Assembly: GCA_016840025.1 (NCBI GenBank)
Contig: JAEOTF010000477.1
Location: forward strand, 1-24,619
Length of the DNA: 24,619 nt
Source of the DNA: Candidatus Hodarchaeota archaeon
Lineage (GTDB): Archaea > Asgardarchaeota > Heimdallarchaeia > Hodarchaeales > YT1-039
Direction of reading: 5' to 3'
In this document: piece by piece, positions 5,711 through 14,238 of the stretch
How the letters are laid out: every line of letters begins with the position of its first letter
How positions within the stretch are numbered: position 1 is the first letter of the stretch
The notes under the pieces: model-generated
What the model saw: the letters and a program-made list of their open reading frames with translations, nothing else
Database searches by the model: none
Told to the model about the DNA's origin: nothing
Position numbers and translations under genes: made by a program

Positions 5711-8428
5711 TCATTCAGCAGGTGGAAATAGTGAGGGTTCTCTTTGATAATTATCGGATGGTTGTCTTCTCTGTAGTTTAGATTCTATTTCACTGAAACT
5801 TGAACGAAGCAGAGAAAATCCAAGAAGAATAAGGAGAATAAATATTCCAGGTGGTACGAACCACCAATGATCACCGATCATCAATGCTGCATTGGTTTGT
5901 GCATTGTTGAGAATTCTACCAAATGTCCAAGCATCTGGATCTCCCCACCCAAGAAAACTAATACCAGCTTCCACAAGGATAGCGCTAATAATTACTGAAA
6001 TAGTGATTGATGAGATACGAAAGACTAACCTAGGGATTTCTATAGAGGTTTGTTGTAGATAAGAAATGGTTTCTGCACGTATAACTCGCGCTATTCTAGG
6101 CCATAAAAGCAATCCCATTAAAATAATTAGAAGTTCATTGTTTCGTTCATTAAATAACATTACAACCAAGATAAATAACATCATAGGGATTTGCATAAAG
6201 AAGTCAGTAATTCCTACCATAAAAGTATCAATTAAGTAATGAATTCGTCCTAATCTAAAAGAAATTCCCCACATAAACCCGCTTATTGCACCGATTATAA
6301 CTGCAATAATTGCTGCAGAAGAACTGATTATGAGAACGGTCTGAAAGCTCCAAATATGTTGACTAAAAATATCACGACCGTGTGTATCGGTCCCAAAAAG
6401 GAAGTCAGAAGAAGGTTCTTCATTTGTTGCTCCTACAAATGGTTCACTAGGATCATATGGCGCAATAACAGGAGCGAAAATGGCTACAATTATGAAGAAT
6501 GTAATCAATAGGGTGCCAATAAGGAGAAAAGGGGATTCTCTAAGGACAATCCAGAAGGAACTATTAGAAGATACTTGACTCTCAGGTTTAGGCTCATCTG
6601 ACTTAAAAACATCCTGTGAAAGATCATAAATTGCGAAAACAATGGTACCGACACAGTATAAAAGAATTATCACAATCAAAACAGGGAAGATTATCTCTAG
6701 AAGAATTTGATAGTCCTTGATTTTGATTGTTAGGATTGATGATATAAAGATCACAACGAATGCTATACTAATAAGAACAAATAGAGCCTTTCTAAAGATA
6801 ATCCATGATGAGTTATTAGGGCGATCTTGGCTTCTAAAATCACTCATATCCAGACCTTGTATAACATTATGAACTGTGAATAAGATATGATAAACACAAT
6901 ATGATAGAATTACTAGAATTAAGAAATTGTAGAAGAGGGCTTGAAGCACAGGATAGTCTTGATAATTGAGGGCTTGAACTACTAACAGACCTAAACCGGA
7001 CCATGTAAAAGTCGTTTCAATTAAAATTATAGCCATTATAAAATAAGGAATTCCTTTAGCAAAAACAGCTAAAATAGGCAGTATACCATTCTTTTTGGAT
7101 TGAATAAATTGAATTCTCCGTTTATCAAGATCGTTTGCTCCACTAATCACTGCATAATCTTCAACTAGCTCATTTAATACTTGTTCACGATTAACATAGA
7201 ACCACCCCATAATAAAAATGGTAAGAACGATTAAAGGACCTAACATATGATTCCAATAGTCTTGGTTCCACGTATTATAGTCGACATCCTTACTTGGGGT
7301 TCCGGGTTCAGTGGTACCTCCTATAGGGAAAGGTGGAGATCGATAAAAAAGGAAAAGAATACCAACCCAAAAAACAGGAGCGGAGTAAGCGATAAGAGGA
7401 AGAAAATGCGGAATTCGATCTATTATTGACTTTAAATAATTAGATTTTGGGTCGACAGGAGCGGAGACTTCTCCGATTGAATCTGAAATCTTTCCTATAA
7501 CAAATACAAACATAAACGCTAAAATGATAGATGCAAACAATAAATTTCGAGTATTTTCTAATCGGTCTCCAGAGATGACTTCACTTACTTCTCTACTTCC
7601 TTCCCTAGTAACAAAATTAAAAGACTGTCCAAAATCACCAGCGATGAAGTGCTCAATAAAGATCAGGTATTGATCCCAGAGGGATTTATTTAACCCCCAT
7701 TCTTCCTTGATCTCGTCCACATTTAATTCTTCCCGTATTGGATGATCAGGATTTGCAATCATTACAATAGAAGAATCATCAGGAATGATATGAAATAAAA
7801 AGAAAGTGAGATTAATCACCAAGAAAAAGAAAACAATGACCATTATACCTCTACGTATAATATCGAATATTATGGGAATTTTGTCAATTTTACTTACAAT
7901 AAATGATGGATTGGCTGCTAAGGAGAGAAGGATAAAACCACCAATGTTTAAATATAGTAGGTTGGTGTTAGGTGTTGGTTTTATATCCCAATCTTCTAGT
8001 ATCCGCAATAAGATGAATAAAAGCCACTCAATTCCACTTACAACTAAGCCTATGATCAAACCGAGATGGTTTAGTGGAACAAGCGTTTCTTTCTCTTGTA
8101 TTTCCATTAATGGTGGGATAATAACTAGTGCTACTGAAACTAGTCCACCCAATAATAACAGCCATTGCCAATAATGTAAGACTGTCCATAGAATATCCTG
8201 ATGGGCACTTTCCACACTATCGTAGCTTATTGATGAAGTGGAAGAATCTCCACTCTCTTTGACCTCACTTGCCCACCATTTCATGGTCCCCTTATCATCT
8301 GAATATTCAAGATATGGGAATAACAACTGAGCCCAAGGAAAAAGACAATTCAGAAGGAAGAAGAGAAGTCCGCCTATGATAGGGATGATTAACTTCATTT
8401 GGAGTTGATTTCTATTTTTTTGAACCAC
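5711..8428 (-). CDS. Enlarged fused DppB-DppC peptide ABC permease (905 aa)
   Basis: A 905-aa permease with the same B-C fusion as its neighbours plus two additions. Residues 1-190 are an extra membrane region with about four TM segments (12-38, 84-106, 120-143, 157-172) and a polar Ser/Asp loop at 43-78. Residues 190-520 are DppB-like: WGLNKSLWDQYLIFIEHF, GDFGQSFNF, SAPVFWVGILFLF, EDYAVISGANDLDKRR and ETTFTWSGLGLL. Residues 500-566 and 581-651 look like two copies of the segment joining the domains: last B helix, acidic linker, NSS-W, first C helix. Residues 652-885 are DppC-like: YDPSEPFVGAT, LFGTDTHGRDIFSQ (677-690), LWPRIARVIRAET (775-787) and AGISFLG. The GTG start at 8428 has AGGAGG 8 bases upstream and overlaps the preceding gene by 17 bases, which suggests translational coupling. 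An internal ATG at 8398 has no ribosome-binding site. No ATP-binding domain is present. Confidence 0.87.
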   Translation of the reverse strand: MVQKNRNQLQMKLIIPIIGGLLFFLLNCLFPWAQLLFPYLEYSDDKGTMKWWASEVKESGDSSTSSISYDSVESAHQDILWTVLHYWQWLLLLGGLVSVALVIIPPLMEIQEKETLVPLNHLGLIIGLVVSGIEWLLFILLRILEDWDIKPTPNTNLLYLNIGGFILLSLAANPSFIVSKIDKIPIIFDIIRRGIMVIVFFFLVINLTFFLFHIIPDDSSIVMIANPDHPIREELNVDEIKEEWGLNKSLWDQYLIFIEHFIAGDFGQSFNFVTREGSREVSEVISGDRLENTRNLLFASIILAFMFVFVIGKISDSIGEVSAPVDPKSNYLKSIIDRIPHFLPLIAYSAPVFWVGILFLFYRSPPFPIGGTTEPGTPSKDVDYNTWNQDYWNHMLGPLIVLTIFIMGWFYVNREQVLNELVEDYAVISGANDLDKRRIQFIQSKKNGILPILAVFAKGIPYFIMAIILIETTFTWSGLGLLVVQALNYQDYPVLQALFYNFLILVILSYCVYHILFTVHNVIQGLDMSDFRSQDRPNNSSWIIFRKALFVLISIAFVVIFISSILTIKIKDYQILLEIIFPVLIVIILLYCVGTIVFAIYDLSQDVFKSDEPKPESQVSSNSSFWIVLRESPFLLIGTLLITFFIIVAIFAPVIAPYDPSEPFVGATNEEPSSDFLFGTDTHGRDIFSQHIWSFQTVLIISSSAAIIAVIIGAISGFMWGISFRLGRIHYLIDTFMVGITDFFMQIPMMLFILVVMLFNERNNELLIILMGLLLWPRIARVIRAETISYLQQTSIEIPRLVFRISSITISVIISAILVEAGISFLGWGDPDAWTFGRILNNAQTNAALMIGDHWWFVPPGIFILLILLGFSLLRSSFSEIESKLQRRQPSDNYQREPSLFPPAE

Positions 8429-9542
8429 TTGTTTTTCCTCCTAAACTTAGATATAACACCGAAATTAGCAGTATTCCAACACCTAAGCCAATAAGACCAG
8501 CAATAATGACAACCCCTGATATCAAAGCAGTTTTTGGTTCAGTGGGAATAATTATAGAGATTGTAGAATTGTATGCATCTATATTTGTTAAGCTATGGGT
8601 TATTTCGATTTCAATTGGAATTTCTTTAACTACATCTTTAATAACAGTCATTGAGCAGTTTAGTGTTGTATAATTCGATGATGGCAATGATTCTATCATA
8701 CCCAAAAAATAGGAATTGTTTTGTTTCAAAGTTCTAATATATCCATCTGGTTGCCACGTAGTTGAATTAGAAAGAATTTGTATAATTACATAGTCCGATT
8801 CCAGTACATTGAACTTTATTGAGATATTAGTGAGAGTTGTAAGACCTGTATTTTCAATATGATAACGGATTTCTTGTGTTTCCTGATACTTAAGTTGATA
8901 ACCTACTCCTCCTAAACGATATTCTATAGGAAAAGGTCCAGTGACTTCCATTTTTGGTGCCATGATCTGAACTAATTGCATTTCAACGTATCGTGGGAAT
9001 AAAACTGTAGTTATGTCATCTGTATCCGTGTTTTTACCTACCACCGTCATCAATCGGGTGGGATTAGCGGGTGAATAGGTGCGTGCATAGAGATGCCAAG
9101 TCACTGTGAGGCTTTCGCGCTTATTCATTGGTCCAATATTGTATTCTCTAGGAATAGACTCATTTGTTAGCTCTAAGAAATCTCTAGTATCACCGAGGGG
9201 GGGTGGAACTTCCTCTACTAGTGTCACTGTGATATTCTCAAAATTCTGATAGGCTGTTACGTTTAAACTCACTGGAGAAGTAACGTTAAGGAGAACAGGG
9301 ATCGGGTCCGCTACAGGTGGCCACAAAGGATCGATTGGATTTTCATGATAAGTGGTAATGAAATCTCGCTCTAAATTATTCCGAATTTCTTTAGAGCCTC
9401 TCTTAGGAGATTCTGATATTTTATTAGCTTCTGATTTGGTAACAATGGGATTAATTTGTATATTGCATAAAAAAAAAGTATAAAAAAGACAGGTTATAAA
9501 AACTACAAGCAAAATGCTTCTTTTAGAATGATTTAATCTCAA
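8412..9542 (-). CDS. Anchored beta-rich surface glycoprotein, paralogue 2
   Basis: A secreted, membrane-anchored protein of 376 aa from the TTG at 9542. I prefer this start to the ATG at 9626, which would add 28 residues and has no ribosome-binding site. The TTG is preceded by TTCCTTGGGGGTG, and the paralogue at 9740-10858 has TTCCTTGGTGAT before its own TTG-AGA-TT start, so the signal is conserved. A signal peptide (SILLVVFITCLFYTFFLC) is followed by two beta-rich, Ig/CARDB-like regions (landmarks: ITTYHENPIDPLWPPVADP; QETQEIRYHIENTGL...), many N-x-S/T sequons, one TM near the C-terminus and a short basic tail (GGKTSGSKK). It shares most of its architecture with the paralogue. It overlaps the 905-aa permease gene by 17 bases. 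A role as binding or accessory subunit of the permeases is inferred from position; it does not look like an SBP_bac_5 protein. Confidence 0.75.
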   Translation of the reverse strand: MRLNHSKRSILLVVFITCLFYTFFLCNIQINPIVTKSEANKISESPKRGSKEIRNNLERDFITTYHENPIDPLWPPVADPIPVLLNVTSPVSLNVTAYQNFENITVTLVEEVPPPLGDTRDFLELTNESIPREYNIGPMNKRESLTVTWHLYARTYSPANPTRLMTVVGKNTDTDDITTVLFPRYVEMQLVQIMAPKMEVTGPFPIEYRLGGVGYQLKYQETQEIRYHIENTGLTTLTNISIKFNVLESDYVIIQILSNSTTWQPDGYIRTLKQNNSYFLGMIESLPSSNYTTLNCSMTVIKDVVKEIPIEIEITHSLTNIDAYNSTISIIIPTEPKTALISGVVIIAGLIGLGVGILLISVLYLSLGGKTSGSKK

Positions 9543-9684
9543 AAAAACACCCCCAAGGAATAGGGTTATCCTTATCGTTATTTTCTCTATCAGAACATCT
9601 CTCTTAAATAATTTTCCTTCGACCATGAACTAAGTGAGGAATCTTGATAATTGTAGTGTATATTTCTCATCTTGTGGTTTGAAT

Positions 9685-9712
9685 TTGATTTCTCCGATAT
9701 CGGAATGATCAA
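9685..9712. promoter_or_regulatory. Interrupted 28-base dyad between the twin surface-protein genes
   Basis: A perfect 12-base palindrome TCCGATATCGGA (9693-9704) is flanked by TTGAT (9685-9689) and ATCAA (9708-9712), symmetric about the same centre with three unpaired bases on each side. It lies between the stop of the 372-aa gene and the start of the 376-aa gene. A TATA-like AATATACAC (near 9655-9663, minus strand) lies downstream of it, so it may be an operator for an internal promoter. Confidence 0.35.
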
Positions 9713-9739
9713 TTCGATGTTTTCTTAAAACCTTGAAAC

Positions 9740-10858
9740 TCACTTTTCAGCGATTCTTTCTCCTAAGTTCCGTTGGACAACTATAACTAACAAAAATCCT
9801 CCACCTAAGCCAATAAGACTTGCAGTGATGAAAACTCCAGTTAAGGCTAGTTGATCTGACTCAGTAACAATGACTATGATTAATGAAGTGTTGTAGACAT
9901 CCAGTTCTGTTAAACGGTGTGAAATTTTTATTTCAATCGGAATCTCTCGGGCAGTATCTTGGATAGGGGTTACTAAGACGTTTAATGCTGTATAGTTAGA
10001 TGGAGGCAAGCTATCAATCATTCCTAGAAAATATGAATCATTCAGTTCAATAGCTTTGATATACCCCTCTTGTTGCCAAGAAGTTGTATTAGAAAGAGAA
10101 TTAATAATTACATAGTCCGATTCCGTTACATTGATTGTTATTGTGATACTAGTGACTGGTGTACGACCCGTACTGTTAATATAATAGGTTATTTCTTGTG
10201 TTTCCTGATACTTAAGCCAAGAATATACACTTTCTTGATAAATGTATGAAGATGATGCCGAGACTACTATTCTTGGATCGAGAATTTGAGCTAACTGCAT
10301 TTCAGTGAACACAGGGAATATAATTGTAGTTGCTCCATCTACTGTATTTGTTCCTATAACCGACATCAATCGAGTTGGTTGATCTCGGGGGTAGAATCTC
10401 GCGTAAAGATACCAAGTAATTATTCTACTCTCATTCGTGGTCATCCGTCCAATATTGTATACTTGGGGTGTAGTGTTATTTTCCACTTCCAAATAATCCC
10501 AATCATCACCGAGGGGAGACGGGACTTCCTCTATTAGTGTCACAGTAATATTCTCAAACTCTCGATAAGCAGTCACGTTTAAGCGCACTGCAGAACTAAT
10601 ATCAACAAGGACAGGGATTGGATCGGGTACAGGTGCCCAAGTAGGATTTATAGGGTTCAAATGATATGTAGTGATGAAATTTAGCTCTAAATTATTCTGG
10701 ATTACTTTAGTATTTCTTTTAGGCAGATTAGACATGAAAGTTCCTTGATTTTTCACCGTACTGTCGATAAATAGCGTAGGATCAGGAGAAAAAGGGCAAT
10801 GTAAACAAATAAGAAGGAAAATAACCCAACTGGTTTTTCTAGAACAATTAAATCTCAA
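9740..10858 (-). CDS. Anchored beta-rich surface glycoprotein, paralogue 1
   Basis: A 372-aa secreted, anchored protein starting at TTG 10858, directly after GGTGATAAA, which pairs with the archaeal 16S rRNA tail. The signal peptide is MRFNCSRKTSWVIFLLICLH. A first beta-rich region (about 60-190) has ITTYHLNPINPTWAPVPDP and NVTAYREFENITVTLIEEVP. A second (about 215-330) has QETQEITYYINSTGRTPVTS and reads like an Ig/CARDB-type domain. The TM is near 340-360, with a short basic end (GERIAEK). About ten N-glycosylation sequons are visible (for example N94, N103, N142, N228, N243, N257, N273, N288), fitting an extracellular glycoprotein. It begins 39 bases after the 635-aa permease gene, so it is probably in the same transcript. 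No catalytic motif is seen. Its function is unknown; contact with the neighbouring permeases is inference. Confidence 0.78.
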   Translation of the reverse strand: MRFNCSRKTSWVIFLLICLHCPFSPDPTLFIDSTVKNQGTFMSNLPKRNTKVIQNNLELNFITTYHLNPINPTWAPVPDPIPVLVDISSAVRLNVTAYREFENITVTLIEEVPSPLGDDWDYLEVENNTTPQVYNIGRMTTNESRIITWYLYARFYPRDQPTRLMSVIGTNTVDGATTIIFPVFTEMQLAQILDPRIVVSASSSYIYQESVYSWLKYQETQEITYYINSTGRTPVTSITITINVTESDYVIINSLSNTTSWQQEGYIKAIELNDSYFLGMIDSLPPSNYTALNVLVTPIQDTAREIPIEIKISHRLTELDVYNTSLIIVIVTESDQLALTGVFITASLIGLGGGFLLVIVVQRNLGERIAEK

Positions 10859-10897
10859 TTTATCACCAAGGAAATTAGATTACTTGTCACGGCTCCT

Positions 10898-12805
10898 TTA
10901 ATTAAGGGTCGTTTCTCTTAAAGTAACGTTGATTTGACCAATTAGAGAATCAATCTCGGCTCTAAACTCATTATATGGAAGAAAATCAATCTCAACTCTT
11001 CTTATCTTGGTTTCTAGCTTCATAAAACCGGAACGAAGAAGTGAAAATCCCAGAACTAGGAATAAAGTACATAAACCAGGTGCAATAAGCCACCAATCGT
11101 ATCCAAAAATTAGGGCTGCCTTAGTTTGTGCATTATTGAGGATTCTTCCACATGTCCATAGCCTAGGATCGGCAAACCCGAGAAAACTAATACTTACCTC
11201 AAGCAAGAGTACTCCAACAAGTATTGAAATGATAGACGCCGTGTAACGAAAAATCACGCGTGAAATATCTACAGAAAGTTCTTGCTTATAGTTTATAGTT
11301 TCCGCACGCACAACTCGTGCGATTCCAGACCAACTCAGTATACTCATCAATATAATAAGATTGACTGCACTTGGCTCATATAATATGAAGATTATTAGGA
11401 TAAGCAGGAGCCCGGGGGTTTGCATGAAAAAGTCTGTAAAACCAGTTATGATTGTATCTAACCTGTGATGGAAATGCCCCCAGATAAGTCCAATTATAGA
11501 TCCTATTATAACCGCTATAAACGTAGCTGACACACTAATTAAGAAAATTGTTTGAATGCTCCATAATACTTGACTAAAAATATCACTACCGTTAGCATCA
11601 GTCCCCAGTAAGTAAACAGAACTGGGTTTGCTATTTGGAGCACCTACAAAGGATTCATTAGGATCATAAAGTGCTATCGCAGGAACATAAAATGCTAAAG
11701 CAATAAAGAACATTATTATTGACGCTCCAATCAGAATAACAGGCGTTTCTCTAAAGATATCCCGAGAAGAATCAATTAAATTCTCTTGTTTTTCAGGTAA
11801 TGAAGTTCTACGCTCTTTTGTTTCTATTTGATGATTTTCTAACGCGAATAGGATATGACCCAGCAGATATGCTAGAAAAACTGTCATTAAAGAAAAATAG
11901 AACATTCCTAAAAGGACAGGATAGTCCCTATAGTTAATTGCCTGAACCCATAGAAGACCTAAACCAGACCATGCAAAAACAGTTTCCGTTAATACAACTG
12001 CTATAATAAAATAAGGCATGCCCAGCGTAAAAATAGATACAATAATCATCTTTCTTGGTCGAAGAAGCCAAATCCTCTGTTTTCGAAGAATTTTAGCTCC
12101 TTCAATTCTACTATAGTCTTCAATAAGATTGTTCAACAAATATTGACCAGTAGTAAAGAACCACCCTACAATAAAAAGCGTGAGTGTGATCAAAGGACCC
12201 ACCATATGCTCAAAGAAAACCTGCAGATAAGCAAAGTAATCTTCGCTAGGAGTTGGAGTTCCTGGTTCTATGGTCCCCCCGATAGGCAAGGGTGGAGAGA
12301 GGAATAACAAAACCATAATAGCTACCCAGAAAACAGGGGCAGAATAAACCACTTGGGGGATGATTTTCAAAATACGTATTAATAACGGTTTATCATCATA
12401 ATTAGGAATTTTATCACTGATGACTATAATTAGAAAAGCTAAAACTAAAGAAGACCCTAATAATGTCATTGTATTAATAAGCCGATCTCCAAAGATTACT
12501 TTTGATACATCCCGATCTCCAGTTCGAGTTACAAAATTAAACGACCATCCCAAATCTAACGACAATAAATTATCGATAAAAATGAGATATTGTTCCAATA
12601 ACGGTTTGTCTACTCCTAGATGGTTTCTTACTCTTTCTGCTCCTTCTGGTCCTATCCGCCCCCATTGGTGATCGTTATGGGAAAACAACATTACATCTAG
12701 GTCAGGAGGTAGGATACGAAACAAAAAAAAGGTGAGATTAATCGTAAAAATGATACAGAGGAAGGTAATAATGAGACGCCTTTTAAGATATGCTTTCATC
12801 CCCAT
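10898..12805 (-). CDS. Fused DppB-DppC peptide ABC permease (635 aa)
   Basis: The first gene of the block: a 635-aa importer permease with both domains in one chain. The DppB-like half (1-330) has TM 10-31, GVDKPLLEQYLIFIDNLL, LDLGWSFNF, SAPVFWVAIMVLLF, PPLPIGGTIEPGTP, the coupling-type loop EDYSRIEGAKILRKQ (229-243) and ETVFAWSGLGLL. The DppC-like half (345-600) has YDPNESFVGAP, LLGTDANGSDIFSQVL (399-414), SWSGIARVVRAET (491-503) and LEVSISFLG (535-543). Between RAET and LEVS lie 31 residues, where ordinary DppC has about 47, so the EAA-type loop seems cut short. The cytoplasmic tail (605-635) has FLPYNEFRAEIDSLIGQ. Two ATGs (12805, 12799) follow GCTTGGTAGGTTAG, nearly the sequence that precedes the third permease. 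No ATPase or binding protein gene adjoins it. Substrate (peptides) is inferred from the family. Confidence 0.9.
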   Translation of the reverse strand: MGMKAYLKRRLIITFLCIIFTINLTFFLFRILPPDLDVMLFSHNDHQWGRIGPEGAERVRNHLGVDKPLLEQYLIFIDNLLSLDLGWSFNFVTRTGDRDVSKVIFGDRLINTMTLLGSSLVLAFLIIVISDKIPNYDDKPLLIRILKIIPQVVYSAPVFWVAIMVLLFLSPPLPIGGTIEPGTPTPSEDYFAYLQVFFEHMVGPLITLTLFIVGWFFTTGQYLLNNLIEDYSRIEGAKILRKQRIWLLRPRKMIIVSIFTLGMPYFIIAVVLTETVFAWSGLGLLWVQAINYRDYPVLLGMFYFSLMTVFLAYLLGHILFALENHQIETKERRTSLPEKQENLIDSSRDIFRETPVILIGASIIMFFIALAFYVPAIALYDPNESFVGAPNSKPSSVYLLGTDANGSDIFSQVLWSIQTIFLISVSATFIAVIIGSIIGLIWGHFHHRLDTIITGFTDFFMQTPGLLLILIIFILYEPSAVNLIILMSILSWSGIARVVRAETINYKQELSVDISRVIFRYTASIISILVGVLLLEVSISFLGFADPRLWTCGRILNNAQTKAALIFGYDWWLIAPGLCTLFLVLGFSLLRSGFMKLETKIRRVEIDFLPYNEFRAEIDSLIGQINVTLRETTLN

Positions 12806-12843
12806 AATCTAACCTACCAAGCGTCATCTCTTAACAGATGAAC

Positions 12844-12852
12844 GTTTATAGA
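12844..12852 (-). promoter_or_regulatory. TATA-like box for the permease block
   Basis: The minus strand reads ATCTATAAACG here, about 42 bases before the ATG at 12805, leaving room for a leader of roughly 15 bases that carries the GGTAGGTT ribosome-binding region. The 264-base gap before it (12806-13069) also holds a T-rich stop signal for the upstream gene (TTTTTT on the minus strand near 13000). Confidence 0.35.
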
Positions 12853-13069
12853 TTTTAAGTTGACCCTTAGAGTGATATCTGAGTCTAATAAGATAAAGGT
12901 ATATCTGTAGTATTTGTCACTTGTCAAAACATACAGTTGTGCCTAAAATTCTACTTAGATAAGTTGAGATGTGGTTTTACAGAAAGGAGTATTATCATTA
13001 AAAAACACTCATTTCCACCCTGATTCTTATTTACACTTCTTAGAATGCATATGTTTCTGATTGTTACTA

Positions 13070-14185
13070 TTAATGCTTCTTTTTATAATAAATAAGAGTA
13101 ATTATTCCAACAATTATCGGAATCAATGGATACACTATAAAAGACCCAGACTCCGATTTAAGTTCAACGTTTTCTACGGCGTTAACAGTATATTTCCCGT
13201 AAGTGATGGCTATAAGCGATGAGTTACTGTTATAATATTTCACTTCAACTGAGCTTTTTAGAGTGACACCTGAATGTTTTGATTTCCAAAAGATTATGTC
13301 TGCTTTTGTACTAAAAGTTTCTTCTTCAATTATAGTTTGTTCATAGTCTTTTATTTCAAGAACAAAGCACGAAATGTCAGTTGACTCACCGTTGTAAGAG
13401 ATTAAGAAATCTTCTTCTCTAACTATTGAGAGATATATGTCTTTTTCATCGATTTCTAAGGGAATTTCTTTACCGATCTTCCAATCCGAGGTGTCCATTC
13501 CAAAATCGGTGGTTTTTACCCCTTCGTCATCTTCGAGAGTTACTGGATCTACTTCGATGTTTCCCGTCTCTGTTTTCTCCGATATCCTAAAATCAAACCG
13601 TAAATCGAGAATTATTGGATTATTATTGTTTTCCGAATTGTTCCACAATATAAAGTAATAGGTATCGTGATTAGATATGTCTATTGTCCCAGAGGCCCCT
13701 ATACTAGTCTGTAGTAGCTCTATGCCCTGCACTGAAGTTGTCCCACCAAGCCATGTATTAAATTGGGTTTCATTTAGTACGAGAAAATCGAGAATACCTC
13801 CACTAACGGTAAAGTTGTAATCAACTTCATCTCCATCGTCTAATTCGTAAGGAAGTCTCAAAAAATAACCTGGATCGATAGCTACGTTATTCTCATCAAG
13901 ATCAAATTCCTGAGCAGGAATTATGAAAATATAGTTAAACACCATAGTTCCTGATGACAAAGTCCCGTTATAGATATATGTCCCATCTTGCCTGTATTCT
14001 GAATCATATAGAGTGCCTTGAAAATCTTCATCGTAATAAAACTCAAATGAAATAGTTCCGCCTTCTTTCCAAAAATCTTTGATAGTAGACGAGGATCCTC
14101 TGACACTAGAAGTCATCCCAAGAATACAAATCAGAAAACAGGCGGTCAAGACCTGAAGTTTGCTACTCTTTCTCACTATAATCAC
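13070..14185 (-). CDS. Secreted, C-terminally anchored beta-sandwich protein (371 aa)
   Basis: A 371-aa exported protein of unknown function. The N-terminal signal peptide is LQVLTACFLICILGMTSSVRG (11-31), and one TM (about 349-366) is followed by YYKKKH, so the body faces outside. Residues 35-200 form beta-rich segments with FNTWLGG and later a DTYYFILWNNSENNNNPI strand-turn that recalls GOLD/emp24-like or other jelly-roll sandwiches (a tentative likeness). Residues 205-340 are a second, acidic beta-rich region (DDEGVKTTDFG..., YLSIVREEDFLISYNGE). Several N-x-S/T sequons are present. The start is GTG at 14185; another GTG at 14176 is possible, and neither has a strong ribosome-binding site. 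It is divergent from the giant subtilase, with 113 bases between starts, so the two could share control. Confidence 0.7.
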   Translation of the reverse strand: MIIVRKSSKLQVLTACFLICILGMTSSVRGSSSTIKDFWKEGGTISFEFYYDEDFQGTLYDSEYRQDGTYIYNGTLSSGTMVFNYIFIIPAQEFDLDENNVAIDPGYFLRLPYELDDGDEVDYNFTVSGGILDFLVLNETQFNTWLGGTTSVQGIELLQTSIGASGTIDISNHDTYYFILWNNSENNNNPIILDLRFDFRISEKTETGNIEVDPVTLEDDEGVKTTDFGMDTSDWKIGKEIPLEIDEKDIYLSIVREEDFLISYNGESTDISCFVLEIKDYEQTIIEEETFSTKADIIFWKSKHSGVTLKSSVEVKYYNSNSSLIAITYGKYTVNAVENVELKSESGSFIVYPLIPIIVGIITLIYYKKKH

Positions 14186-14238
14186 AGACTCACAGAAATA
14201 TGTTGAATTTCCAACTTTTCTATCATTAATACTAATGT

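Noticed and set aside
7806..8174. Plus-strand frame of 122 codons inside the 905-aa permease
   Set aside because: Antisense shadow of a membrane protein gene; Lys/Ile/Ser composition typical of such shadows.
9543..9626. N-terminal extension of the second surface protein from ATG 9626
   Set aside because: No ribosome site; the paralogue shows the conserved TTG start at 9542.
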